DNA of 64,000 nt from a virus. The stretch is from positions 32,390 through 96,389 of IMG/VR virus record IMGVR_UViG_3300000553_000012. One strand, given 5' to 3'. The notes beneath the pieces are model-generated. The model was not told the origin of the DNA. It searched no databases and saw only the letters and a list, made by a program, of their open reading frames with translations. Positions 48,828 through 57,852 of the stretch are shown here, piece after piece. Both the position numbers and the translations under genes were made by a program. Position 1 is the first letter of the stretch, and the number at the start of each line of letters is the position of its first letter.

Positions 48828-49903
48828 TGAAAATAGCTGTTCTTGGCGATACTCATTTTGGAGCCAGAAACGATAGTTTAATTTTTCATAATTTTTTTAA
48901 GAATTTTTATAATGAAGTATTTTTTCCATATCTTGTAAAGAATAATATCAAATATTTTATTCAAGTAGGCGATCTATTTGATAGAAGAAAATATATTAAT
49001 TTTAATACATTACAATTATGTAAAGAATATTTTTTTGATAAATTAAAAGAATATGATTTAACTATGATTGTTTTTCCTGGCAATCATGACATTTTTTATA
49101 AAAATACTTTAAAAGTAAATTCTCTTAATTTACTTCTACAAGAATATAAAAATAAAGAAATTATTATAGTTGATCGTCCAGTAGATATGTTTTTTGGAAA
49201 AAATTATGAATATAAATTAGCTTTACTTCCATGGATATGCGATGATAATGATGTAGAAACCTTTGAATTTATAAAAAATACAACCTCACAAATTTGTCTT
49301 GGTCACTTAGAATTAAGTGGTTTTGAAATGTATAAAGGAGCACTTCATAATGAAGGCATGGATTCGGCTCTATTTAATAAATTTGATATAGTTCTTTCTG
49401 GACACTATCATCATCGATCTACTAAAAACAATATTACATATTTAGGAACACCTTATGAAATAACTTGGTCAGATTATAATGATCCTAAAGGTTTTCATAT
49501 TCTAAATCTAGAAAATAGACATTTGACATTTATTGAAAATCCTTATAGAATATTTTATAAGATAATATACGATGATTCAAATACTGATCTAAAATCATTA
49601 ATGAATACCGACTTTAGCAAATATAACAATACCTATGTAAAAGTTGTTGTTATATCAAAAAATAATCCTTATTGGTTTGATCTTTTTATTGATGCAATAG
49701 AAAATGCTGGAGCAGTTAATATTCAAGTAGTAGATGATAATCTCAATCTTCAAATGGTGCCAGATGAAGATTTGGTGAATGAAGCAGAAGATACATTGAC
49801 AATTCTTAAACACTACATTGATAATCTTGAAATGGAAACAGATAAATCAGCATTAGACAATCTAATGAGATCATTATATGAAGAGGCTTTGAGTATAGAG
49901 TGA
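48827..49903 (+). CDS. 47: Recombination nuclease subunit gp47 (SbcD/Mre11-like)
   Basis: A 358-residue metallophosphoesterase. The motifs are GDTHFGARND, GDLFDRR, GNHD and GHYHHRS in order, as in Mre11. With gp46 it resects DNA ends for UvsX-dependent recombination and helps degrade host DNA. The length is close to T4 gp47 (339). It overlaps the gp46 GTG start by four bases. Confidence 0.95.
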   Translation: MKIAVLGDTHFGARNDSLIFHNFFKNFYNEVFFPYLVKNNIKYFIQVGDLFDRRKYINFNTLQLCKEYFFDKLKEYDLTMIVFPGNHDIFYKNTLKVNSLNLLLQEYKNKEIIIVDRPVDMFFGKNYEYKLALLPWICDDNDVETFEFIKNTTSQICLGHLELSGFEMYKGALHNEGMDSALFNKFDIVLSGHYHHRSTKNNITYLGTPYEITWSDYNDPKGFHILNLENRHLTFIENPYRIFYKIIYDDSNTDLKSLMNTDFSKYNNTYVKVVVISKNNPYWFDLFIDAIENAGAVNIQVVDDNLNLQMVPDEDLVNEAEDTLTILKHYIDNLEMETDKSALDNLMRSLYEEALSIE

Positions 49904-51621
49904 TTTATTTTAAATATGTACGCTGGCGCAATTTATTAAGCACAGGGAATACTTTTACTGAAATTCAACTCAATAAAAATCCCACTACACTTATAATCGG
50001 TGAAAACGGTGCAGGAAAATCGACTCTTATAGAGGCTATCTCTTACGGATTATATGGTAAGCCATTTCGTAAGATTAATAAACCACAGTTGATAAATTCT
50101 ATTAATAACAAAAATATGTTAGTAGAAGTAGAATTTAATATTGGTTCTAAAGAATATCTTATTCGCCGTGGAATTAAACCAAATATATTTGAAATTATAG
50201 TGGATGGAAATCTTTTAAATCAAGACGCTTCCGTGCGTGACTATCAAGAAATACTTGAAAAAAATATTTTAAGATTAAGTCATAAATCATTTTCTCAAAT
50301 AATTACTTTAGGTGCGTCTACTTTTATTCCATTTATGCAGCTTCCAGCACATTCTCGTCGTGAATTTATTGAAGACCTTCTTGATATTCAAATATTTTCT
50401 ACAATGAATATTATTCTCAAATCTCGTATTCAAGAAAATAAAGACAATATTGCTGATTGCTCATCTAAATTATCTTTGTGTGAACAAAAAATTGAACTCA
50501 GTAAAAAACATATAAAAACTCTTCAACAAAATACAGAAGAAATGATATCTATTAAAAGAAAATCTATTAATGAACAAGAAGAAATCAAATGGAACATTTC
50601 TAAAAAAATAGACAATAACAGAATAATTATTGAATTAGAAAAACAAAAAGAAATAGATGCAATTTATCCAAATATTACAAAAAGAGATAAGTTTATTTTA
50701 TTAGAACAACAATTAAGAAATAAATTAGATAAGATTAATTCTGATATTGAATTTTATGATAAGCATAAAACTTGCCCTAAATGTAAACAAGATATAGATC
50801 ATAATTTTCATTCTGATATACAGGATGAAAATCAACAGAAAAAAACAGAAACAGAAAATGGTCTTTCTAAAATCAAAGAACAAATAGACGATTTAAATTT
50901 ATTTGTAGAAAAGATTAAAACATTAAAAAACGATATTATTATATTATCAAATGAAATGAAATCGTGGGATCGCGATATTATTGGTATTGACAATTATATC
51001 AAAAATCTTGTAATAGAGATTGAAACATTACAACAGCAAAAACAAAAAATTGAAGAAGATTCTATTGAATTAAATTCTGCCAAAGATGAACTTATAGATA
51101 TTCAAAAGAAAAAAGAAAATTTGACAAATGAACGATCTGTTTTAGGAATGGCTGGAATATTATTAAAAGATGGAGGTATCAAAACTCAAATTATAAAGCA
51201 ATATGTGCCAATTATGAATAAATTGATCAATAAATATTTGGCTTCTTTAGATTTTTTTGTTGATTTTCAACTAGACGAAAATTTTGAAGAAAAAATAAAA
51301 TCTAGATTTCGTGATGAATTCTCATATGGTTCATTCTCTGAAGGTGAGAAGATGAGAATAAATTTAGCACTATTATTTACATGGAGAGCAGTATCAAAAC
51401 TTCGTAATAGTGCAAGTACAAATCTTCTTATTATGGATGAAGTATTTGATAGCTCATTAGATACATCTGGAACTGAAGAATTCTTTAAAATTCTAGAAAG
51501 TGTATCCACTGATAATAATATATTTGTGATATCACACAAAGGAGAGCAATTGATTGATAAATTTAGTAATATAATTAAGTTTGAAAAAACAAAGAATTTC
51601 AGTGTAAAAATAGAACAATGA
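49900..51621 (+). CDS. 46: Recombination ATPase subunit gp46 (SbcC/Rad50-like)
   Basis: A 573-residue SMC-type ATPase. Walker A GENGAGKST (about residues 34-42), a long coiled coil with a zinc hook CPKC (about 292-295), the signature FSEGEKMRINLALLF and Walker B LLIMDEVFDSS. It drives the gp47 nuclease. The start is GTG at 49900, overlapping the gp47 stop. Confidence 0.95.
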   Translation: MIYFKYVRWRNLLSTGNTFTEIQLNKNPTTLIIGENGAGKSTLIEAISYGLYGKPFRKINKPQLINSINNKNMLVEVEFNIGSKEYLIRRGIKPNIFEIIVDGNLLNQDASVRDYQEILEKNILRLSHKSFSQIITLGASTFIPFMQLPAHSRREFIEDLLDIQIFSTMNIILKSRIQENKDNIADCSSKLSLCEQKIELSKKHIKTLQQNTEEMISIKRKSINEQEEIKWNISKKIDNNRIIIELEKQKEIDAIYPNITKRDKFILLEQQLRNKLDKINSDIEFYDKHKTCPKCKQDIDHNFHSDIQDENQQKKTETENGLSKIKEQIDDLNLFVEKIKTLKNDIIILSNEMKSWDRDIIGIDNYIKNLVIEIETLQQQKQKIEEDSIELNSAKDELIDIQKKKENLTNERSVLGMAGILLKDGGIKTQIIKQYVPIMNKLINKYLASLDFFVDFQLDENFEEKIKSRFRDEFSYGSFSEGEKMRINLALLFTWRAVSKLRNSASTNLLIMDEVFDSSLDTSGTEEFFKILESVSTDNNIFVISHKGEQLIDKFSNIIKFEKTKNFSVKIEQ

Positions 51622-51932
51622 ATTATTATGATCCAAAAAAAATTAAAATAGGTGATAGATTATTAGTAACAATTGATTCAATTTTAACAACTTCACACGA
51701 TTATATTGTACTAACCGATGATAAAAATCATAGTAGTTTATTTTCAATCAATGTTCAAAAATATTTACCTGAAAAAGTTGAATTTAAAATTGGAGATATT
51801 GTAAAAACAATACATACACAAGAAGCAAAATACACAATTGATGCTTTATATGAAGATTGTATTTGGCTTAGATATGATCAACTTCCACAACTATATGTTT
51901 ATGATAAACAAGATGTTTATTTAGTAGATTGA
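51618..51932 (+). CDS. Hypothetical protein (104 aa)
   Basis: A beta-rich soluble protein (KIGDRLLVTIDSIL, FKIGDIVKTI) that may be a small OB- or SH3-like barrel. It overlaps the end of gp46 and converges with the DUF1003 gene, their 3-prime ends overlapping by 16 bases. Function unknown. Confidence 0.6.
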   Translation: MNYYDPKKIKIGDRLLVTIDSILTTSHDYIVLTDDKNHSSLFSINVQKYLPEKVEFKIGDIVKTIHTQEAKYTIDALYEDCIWLRYDQLPQLYVYDKQDVYLVD

Positions 51933-52327
51933 TTTCTGGGTTTTTTAGATTTTGTTATTTCTAAATTATCAATTCTTGTATTAAGCAAATGAAAATGATT
52001 ATCTAAATGATCTATAAGAAATTGAAGCCTTTTATGATCATCTGATTCTAAATTATATATTGCAATATTTCTTTTTCTATCAATGTCTTCTTTTCGATTG
52101 GAAGACATCATAATAGCAGGAGCAGTATAAGCAGCTTGAAAACTAAGAAATAAATTTAATAATATAAATGGATATGGATCAAATTTGAAAGATGCAAATA
52201 GATTAATTATTATCCAAAACGCAATGAGAATTGATTGAATAATGATAAAACGCCATGAGCCTACTATAGAGGCAACTTTATCAGCTAAATGCTGGCCAAA
52301 TGTTAATGGTAGATTAGATTCTGCCAT
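51917..52327 (-). CDS. DUF1003 membrane protein
   Basis: A 136-residue protein of the DUF1003 family. FGQHLADKVASIVGSW precedes two membrane segments (about residues 26-45 and 53-75, the second beginning FDPYPFILLNLFLS), then the coiled-coil AIMMSSNRKEDIDRKR typical of the family. In bacteria these are inner-membrane proteins of unknown role. It is the only leftward gene in the right arm and carries its own late box and strong RBS (TAGGAGGAATTTATG). It may be a recent acquisition. Confidence 0.88.
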   Translation of the reverse strand: MAESNLPLTFGQHLADKVASIVGSWRFIIIQSILIAFWIIINLFASFKFDPYPFILLNLFLSFQAAYTAPAIMMSSNRKEDIDRKRNIAIYNLESDDHKRLQFLIDHLDNHFHLLNTRIDNLEITKSKKPRNQSTK

Positions 52328-52350
52328 AAATTCCTCCTATAAGATTTTTA

Positions 52351-52358
52351 TATTTATA
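52351..52358 (-). promoter_or_regulatory. Late-type promoter (TATAAATA) for DUF1003 gene
   Basis: A perfect late box on the minus strand, 24 bases before the DUF1003 ATG. Its match to orientation of the lone inverted gene is good evidence that TATAAATA is a real promoter here. Confidence 0.7.
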
Positions 52359-52374
52359 TATTTTGGAGAATATA

Positions 52375-52893
52375 ATGACTATACTTACGTTGGTAGATAA
52401 TACCGATCAGATTTTAAAAACCAAACTAGAACCATTTAATTTTTACACTCCTCCGTGTGATCCTATTAAATTAGCAAAAGATTTGACTGAAACGATGATT
52501 TCAAATCACGGATTGGGTTTGGCGGCAAATCAAGTCGGTCTTCCCTATCGAGTATTTGTTCTTACTGGTGAGCAAGTTTATGCTTGTTTTAATCCAAGAA
52601 TAGTTGACATTTCTTCAGAAATGGTGTATATTAATGAAGGCTGTTTGAGTTATCCTGGTATGGTAGTAAAGATTAAACGACCAAGAGCAATCAAAGTAAG
52701 ATTTACTATGCCTAACGGTGAAACTACAACAACAAAGTTTGATGGACTTACCTCCAGATGTTTTCAACATGAATTAGATCATTTGAATGGCATATGTCAC
52801 TTAGACATTGCACATCCATTTCATAAAGAAAAGTCTCTTAAACTACTTAAGATACACAATCGAATCCTTAAAAAGACAGGAACTAAAAAATGA
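52375..52893 (+). CDS. pdf: Peptide deformylase
   Basis: Removes the formyl group from nascent proteins. The three motifs are GLGLAANQVG (about residues 45-54), EGCLSYPG (about 88-95) and the metal site QHELDHLNG (about 131-139). The protein is 172 residues long. I choose ATG at 52375 with GGAG upstream over an in-frame TTG at 52363. Deformylases are common in marine phages. Confidence 0.94.
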   Translation: MTILTLVDNTDQILKTKLEPFNFYTPPCDPIKLAKDLTETMISNHGLGLAANQVGLPYRVFVLTGEQVYACFNPRIVDISSEMVYINEGCLSYPGMVVKIKRPRAIKVRFTMPNGETTTTKFDGLTSRCFQHELDHLNGICHLDIAHPFHKEKSLKLLKIHNRILKKTGTKK

Positions 52894-53234
52894 GTAAACC
52901 CACAGTCGAAGAATCTTCTGAATATGAAAACTGTTTAGATACAGAGAATGTATCATATGGAGTTTCTAATTTAAATGATTTTTTTCCTGAAAATGCAACA
53001 GAAGAACAAAATGATACTAAGTGGAAAAAACATTGGGTAGGAATGCCCGAATACAAGCAAGAAGACAATCCAACATATAAAACAATCTATGTTCATTTTA
53101 GAAACGAAGAAGATTACCAAGAATTCGCAAACATAATTGGTCAATCTTTGACAAAAAAGACAAAGAGTATTTGGCATCCACGACTAGATCGCGATGCTAA
53201 TGCATTACGTAGGTGGATTGAAACGGATGACTAA
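52890..53234 (+). CDS. Conserved phage protein (114 aa)
   Basis: The segment KKHWVGMPEYKQEDNPTYKT with IYVHFRNEEDYQEFANIIGQ is, from memory, found in T4-like phages alone or fused to ParB-like and methylase domains. It overlaps both neighbours. A role in DNA modification is a guess from context. Confidence 0.65.
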   Translation: MSKPTVEESSEYENCLDTENVSYGVSNLNDFFPENATEEQNDTKWKKHWVGMPEYKQEDNPTYKTIYVHFRNEEDYQEFANIIGQSLTKKTKSIWHPRLDRDANALRRWIETDD

Positions 53235-54144
53235 TCCAAAATATCCTGTCTATATTATTAGTAAGGGTCGGCACGAATCAATGCTAACCTCTCGTTCTTT
53301 GTCTCGTATGAAAGTACCCCATTATATTGCGATTGAACCACAGGACGAAGAGCTGTATGAACAAGCTCTAGATAACTTCGACATTCGTGAATATGTTACA
53401 CTTTTGATTGCTCCATTCAGCAATCACGGTGATGGTCCTGGTCGTGCTAGAAATTGGTGTTGGGATCATTCTATTTCTATTGGCGCAACTAGTCATTGGG
53501 TGATGGATGATAATATCACGGACTTTTATCGTCTCCATGAAAACAGCCGTATACGTGTTGAATCTGGTGTAATATTCAAAGCAGCAGAAGATTTTGTTGA
53601 TCGATATGAAAATGTTCTAATCTCTGGTTTTCAATATAGATTTTTTATTGCTCCTAATCAAAAATATCCACCTTATGTGACAAACACCCGCATCTATTCA
53701 ACTTTGCTTATTCGAAACGATTGCAAACATCGCTGGCGCGGCCGTTACAATGAAGATACTGATATCTGTCTTCGTGTATTGAAAGATGGTGATTGCACTA
53801 TTCAGTTTAACGCTTTTCTTCAAGGTAAAGCGGCGACACAAACAGTAAAAGGTGGCAACACCAGTGAATTTTATCATGCTGAAGGAACACAAGATAAGAC
53901 TCACTGGAGAGACGGGCACCTTAATCCAGAGGGCACCATCAATAAATCACAGATGCTAGTGGACATGCATCCAGACGTTGCCAGAATGGTTTTTCGATAC
54001 GGTAGATGGCATCATTACGTTGATTATAGCTCATTCAAGAAAAATCAACTTAAGCTAAAGTCTGATATTGATTTAAAATCTTTACCTAAAATTAATAATT
54101 ATGGAATGAAATTGATTAAATTAGATAAAAGTGATGTTTCATGA
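53227..54144 (+). CDS. TAGT-like glycosyltransferase
   Basis: A 305-residue protein starting MTNPKYPVYIISKGRHESML, with HWVMDDNITDFYRL (acidic DDN in place of the DxD metal site), RWRGRYNEDTDICLRVLKDG and RYGRWHHYVDY. These blocks match the TET-associated glycosyltransferase (TAGT) family, proposed to glycosylate modified bases in phage DNA. No TET/JBP-type dioxygenase gene or hydroxymethylase is visible in the window. ATG at 53227 overlaps the upstream gene by eight bases. Confidence 0.75.
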   Translation: MTNPKYPVYIISKGRHESMLTSRSLSRMKVPHYIAIEPQDEELYEQALDNFDIREYVTLLIAPFSNHGDGPGRARNWCWDHSISIGATSHWVMDDNITDFYRLHENSRIRVESGVIFKAAEDFVDRYENVLISGFQYRFFIAPNQKYPPYVTNTRIYSTLLIRNDCKHRWRGRYNEDTDICLRVLKDGDCTIQFNAFLQGKAATQTVKGGNTSEFYHAEGTQDKTHWRDGHLNPEGTINKSQMLVDMHPDVARMVFRYGRWHHYVDYSSFKKNQLKLKSDIDLKSLPKINNYGMKLIKLDKSDVS

Positions 54145-54608
54145 TATCTACAAGTAATTGGAATAAACGATATTTAGAACTAGCAAAACACGTATCTTCG
54201 TGGTCTAAAGATCCTTCTACTAAAATTGGATCCGTAGCTGTTGGAAATGGAGGACAAATATTATCATTAGGATATAATGGATTTCCTAGAAACATTGAAG
54301 ATGATCATCGATTGATTGATAGAGAAATTAAATATTCTTTAGTAGTACATGCTGAAATGAATGTCATTTACAATGCATCTTTGAATGGAGTATCTTTAAA
54401 AGATTCTACACTATATGTACATGGTCTGCCTATTTGTTCAGAATGTGCTAAAGGCGTTATTCAAGTTGGTATTAAAAAAGTAGTTATGCAGTTTGATAAA
54501 AATATTAATAAAAAATGGACAGATTCCTTCAAATTGACGAAAAATATGTTCACAGAATCTAATATTTCTTTTATAGAATATGATGAGGAATTGATAAACG
54601 ATGGATAA
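54141..54608 (+). CDS. Deoxycytidylate deaminase
   Basis: A 155-residue zinc deaminase with SKDPSTKIGSVAVG, the catalytic HAEMNVI (H70, E72) and the zinc pair PICSECA. This is the dCMP deaminase pattern, making dUMP for ThyX. It overlaps both neighbours. A second deaminase-like gene lies at 29073. Confidence 0.9.
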   Translation: MISTSNWNKRYLELAKHVSSWSKDPSTKIGSVAVGNGGQILSLGYNGFPRNIEDDHRLIDREIKYSLVVHAEMNVIYNASLNGVSLKDSTLYVHGLPICSECAKGVIQVGIKKVVMQFDKNINKKWTDSFKLTKNMFTESNISFIEYDEELINDG

Positions 54609-55050
54609 AAAATTTGATACTGATGGCTGGGTTATTCCTGTAGACAATGCATTACACGGTAAAGAATATGATGATTGGGAACATGCGAACTCGATGAAAA
54701 CTCTTGGCCGAGTTACAATTTCTTCTAGTCTTTCAGATGAAAGTTTATTGAATGTTTCTCATACCAACATTCAATATAAATACAATGAGGATGAAGTTTT
54801 AGAAGAACTTAAATCCTATATTAATGCTACATACGGTCAGCATTATTCTCAAAATAAATTTCAAGCTACAGAGTTTATTATTGATTCTGGCCATGGCATA
54901 GGATTTTGTATTGGGAATATGATGAAGTATACTCAGCGATATGGACGAAAGGGAACACCCGAACAGTGGCGGCAGGATATTCTTAAAGTAATTCATTATG
55001 CCATTATTCAACTTTATGTTCATGATTCAGAACACAGACTATCAACGTGA
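54601..55050 (+). CDS. DUF3310-like protein (149 aa)
   Basis: The C-terminal part, ATEFIIDSGHGIGFCIGNMM, then KYTQRYGRKG and RQDILKVIHYAI (about residues 96-140), fits DUF3310, a small helical domain of phages often linked with nucleotide metabolism. The N-terminal 70 residues are acidic and unassigned. Overlaps the deaminase gene by eight bases. Confidence 0.7.
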   Translation: MDKKFDTDGWVIPVDNALHGKEYDDWEHANSMKTLGRVTISSSLSDESLLNVSHTNIQYKYNEDEVLEELKSYINATYGQHYSQNKFQATEFIIDSGHGIGFCIGNMMKYTQRYGRKGTPEQWRQDILKVIHYAIIQLYVHDSEHRLST

Positions 55051-55143
55051 AATGTTTCATATTGACTAAATTGTGGTTGGTATGAAAGAAAAATAATCAA
55101 AAGAGACCAAAATGGTCGATTTACAAAAGAAAGGTAATATAAT

Positions 55144-56106
55144 ATGGAAGTGAAAATTCCCGTAGAAGAATTAAGGAAAAGAAAGCTTTTTGTTGCCACG
55201 CCGATGTATGGAGGCATGTGCGCTGGTATGTTTTGTCGAAGCACAAACGATCTATCAGCCATCGCGGTGCATTATGGTATTGAAGTAAAATACTATTATC
55301 TTTTCAATGAATCCCTTATTACTCGTGCTAGAAATTATTGTATTGATGAATTCATGCGATCAGATTGCACCCATCTTTTATTCATCGACTCAGATATTGG
55401 GTTTAATGCAAATGATGTTCTGACAATGCTTGCTCTTCAATCTGATGAAAGCGAGTATGATATTTTATGTGCTCCATACCCCAAGAAGTGTATTTCTTGG
55501 GAAAAAGTTAAGACTGCGGTTGATAAAGGAATTGCAGATGAAGATCCAAATATTCTAGAAAAGTTCGTTGGAGATTATGTTTTTAATCCCGCCAATGGCA
55601 CAAATGAAATTAAGATTGCTGAACCCGCAGAAGTACTAGAGTCTGGCACCGGGTTCATGATGATTCGTAAGGAAGCACTTCTAAAAATGGGACGTGAATA
55701 TCCTCATCTTATGTATCGACCGGATCATGTTAGAACTGCTGCATTTGACGGTTCCCGAGAAATCATGTGTTTATTTGATGCTCTTATTGATAATAAACAT
55801 GCTCAAATTGTTCCTGAAATTCGCGAGTTTTATAAACAAAATCCAAATGCCACTCAAGAAGAAGTTGTCGCATTTATCGATGATGTTAAGAATAGTGCGT
55901 TTGGATTTGAATATTCAAATCGTTATCTGTCAGAAGATTACATGTTTTGTCAATGGGCCCGTAAGATTGGATTAAAGGTTTGGTTGTGTCCATGGATTGG
56001 ATTACAACATGTTGGATCATATGTCTTTGGTGGTTCTCTTGCTGATTTAGCGGCGGTGGGGGCGGCTGCCACGGCTGATCCTTCTAAACTTGGAAAAAAG
56101 GCTTGA
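55144..56106 (+). CDS. GT-A-type glycosyltransferase-like protein
   Basis: A 320-residue protein. KLFVATPMYGGMC opens a Rossmann-like start, HLLFIDSDIGF (about residues 78-88) gives a DSD metal motif, and YLSEDYMFCQWARKIG a typical C-terminal acceptor region. T4-like marine phages carry this gene near gp45. Acceptor unknown; with the TAGT-like enzyme it may act on DNA or virion proteins. Its TGA stop forms part of the gp45 promoter. Confidence 0.75.
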   Translation: MEVKIPVEELRKRKLFVATPMYGGMCAGMFCRSTNDLSAIAVHYGIEVKYYYLFNESLITRARNYCIDEFMRSDCTHLLFIDSDIGFNANDVLTMLALQSDESEYDILCAPYPKKCISWEKVKTAVDKGIADEDPNILEKFVGDYVFNPANGTNEIKIAEPAEVLESGTGFMMIRKEALLKMGREYPHLMYRPDHVRTAAFDGSREIMCLFDALIDNKHAQIVPEIREFYKQNPNATQEEVVAFIDDVKNSAFGFEYSNRYLSEDYMFCQWARKIGLKVWLCPWIGLQHVGSYVFGGSLADLAAVGAAATADPSKLGKKA

Positions 56107-56131
56107 CATTAATTTTATAGTGATATATTAT
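56103..56131 (+). promoter_or_regulatory. Sigma70-like promoter for gp45
   Basis: TTGACA, 17 bases, TATTAT, 32 bases before the ATG at 56163. The stop TGA of the glycosyltransferase gene lies inside the -35 box. Confidence 0.75.
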
Positions 56132-56162
56132 AGATTATATTATAATAAAGGAGCTTTATATA

Positions 56163-56819
56163 ATGATTTTAAGTAGTGATACTTTACTAATTTTGAAGAA
56201 TTTTTCTTCTATTAATTCAAGCATTTTGTTTCGTGAGGGAAACATTATTAGAACTATTTCTCCTCAAAAGACAATTATGGCCAGCGCAAATATTGCCGAA
56301 ACTTTAACAAAGAATTTTGCAATTTATGATCTACCAAGATTTTTAAGTGTTATTTCTTTGTTTGATAATCCCGAACTAATTCTTAATGATAATGATGTAA
56401 CAATTGTATCCGATAAGCGTAAATTAGTATATACATATGCTGATCCTTCTACTTTTGTTACACCACCAGCAAAGGATATTACTTTTCCAATTGCAGACAT
56501 TAGCTTTGAATTAAAAAATGAAGACCTGCAAAAGGTTCAACGAGCAGCTAATGTTCTACAACTTCCTGAAATTTCAGTGTTTGGTGATGGTTCTACTATT
56601 TCTTTAAGAGCATATGATAGTAAAAATCCTACGGCGGATTCATATAGTTCGGATATTGGAGAAACTAATAGTAATTTTAATGCAATTTTTAAAAATGAAA
56701 ATCTTAAGATCATTCCTAATGATTATACTGTAGATATTTCATCTCGAGGTATTTCTCGATTTAGTTCGTCTAATGTAACATATTTTATTGCTACAGAGGC
56801 AACTAGCACCTTTTCTTAA
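56163..56819 (+). CDS. 45: Sliding clamp (gp45)
   Basis: A 218-residue clamp, near T4 gp45 (228). The two-domain beta sequence (IIRTISPQKTIMASANIAET; later TVDISSRGISRFSS) is in the expected order. The clamp tethers gp43 and also activates late transcription with gp55. AAAGGAGC precedes ATG at 56163. It starts the gp45-gp44-gp62-regA unit. Confidence 0.9.
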   Translation: MILSSDTLLILKNFSSINSSILFREGNIIRTISPQKTIMASANIAETLTKNFAIYDLPRFLSVISLFDNPELILNDNDVTIVSDKRKLVYTYADPSTFVTPPAKDITFPIADISFELKNEDLQKVQRAANVLQLPEISVFGDGSTISLRAYDSKNPTADSYSSDIGETNSNFNAIFKNENLKIIPNDYTVDISSRGISRFSSSNVTYFIATEATSTFS

Positions 56820-56825
56820 TTTTGA

Positions 56826-56864
56826 ATGCTGCGCCAGCAGAGTTATTGGAGAATAGTGCGGCAT
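56826..56864 (+). promoter_or_regulatory. Hairpin between gp45 and gp44
   Basis: ATGCTGCGC and GTGCGGCAT can form a 9-bp stem with wobble pairs, in the 94-base gap. The gap is G+C rich compared with the genes. It may lower read-through so that more clamp than loader is made, or stabilise the gp45 message. No reading frame is seen. Confidence 0.4.
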
Positions 56865-56913
56865 CCTTTCTCGCGAATAACATTTAATTTTATTTTATCA
56901 TGAAAGGTGAACT

Positions 56914-57852
56914 ATGCTTGAAGACTATTTGTGGGTCGAAAAATATCGACCAAAAACTATTAATGATTGTATTTTACCAGAAAAATTAAAAGCTACGTTT
57001 CAACAATTCGTAGATCAAAAAAATATTCCAAATTTACTTTTAACTGGTGGTTCTGGAGTTGGTAAAACTACTGTGGCGCGTGCTATGTTGGAAGAACTTG
57101 ATTGTGACTATATTGTAATCAATGGTTCACTTAATGGAAATATTGATACATTGCGTAATGAGATTATGCAATTTGCATCTAGTGTATCATTCAAGGGTGG
57201 TAGAAAATATGTCATTCTAGATGAGGCAGATTATCTCAATATTCAAAGTACTCAGCCCTCTCTTCGTAATTTTATGGAAGAGTTTAGTAGAAATTGCGGT
57301 TTTATTTTAACTTGTAATTTTAAAAATAGAATTATTAAGCCGCTTCATTCCAGATGTTCTGTAGTAGAATTTAAAATTGCAAAAAAAGATAAACCAGAAC
57401 TTGCTGTTCAGTTTATGAAAAGAGTATTAAATATTCTAAACACAGAAAGAATTGTGTATGACAAACAAGTTGTTGTTGAACTCATTAATCAACATTTTCC
57501 GGATTGGAGAAGAATTCTTAATGAATTGCAAAGACATTCTGCTTCGGGTAGCCTCGATTCGAGTATACTTAGTAGTTTTATTAGTGATGGTTATAAAGTA
57601 CTCATTTCATCTTTAAAAGATAGAAATTTTGTCACTGCTCGTAAATGGGTGGCAGAAAATTCAGATATTGATAGTGCTGAGTTATTCAGACACATATATG
57701 ATAATATTTCCGATATTGTTAAGCCAGAATCAATTCCTCAACTAATACTTCATCTTGCAGAATTTCAATATAAAGCCGCTTTTGTTGCTAATCAAGAAAT
57801 CAATTTGGCCGCCTTTATTGCTTCAATCATGAGTGACTGTGAGTTTCGATAA
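56914..57852 (+). CDS. 44: Clamp loader large subunit (gp44)
   Basis: A 312-residue AAA+ ATPase, close to T4 gp44 (319). YRPKTINDCIL opens box II, Walker A is GGSGVGKTT (about residues 45-53), Walker B VILDEADYL, and HSRCSVVEF carries the SRC motif with the arginine finger. It opens the gp45 clamp with gp62. One-base overlap with gp62. Confidence 0.95.
   Translation: MLEDYLWVEKYRPKTINDCILPEKLKATFQQFVDQKNIPNLLLTGGSGVGKTTVARAMLEELDCDYIVINGSLNGNIDTLRNEIMQFASSVSFKGGRKYVILDEADYLNIQSTQPSLRNFMEEFSRNCGFILTCNFKNRIIKPLHSRCSVVEFKIAKKDKPELAVQFMKRVLNILNTERIVYDKQVVVELINQHFPDWRRILNELQRHSASGSLDSSILSSFISDGYKVLISSLKDRNFVTARKWVAENSDIDSAELFRHIYDNISDIVKPESIPQLILHLAEFQYKAAFVANQEINLAAFIASIMSDCEFR

Noticed and set aside
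52883-53068. Minus-strand proteins in the 52.9-53.2 kb region
   Set aside because: They mirror the conserved plus-strand gene at 52890-53234 and lack ribosome sites.
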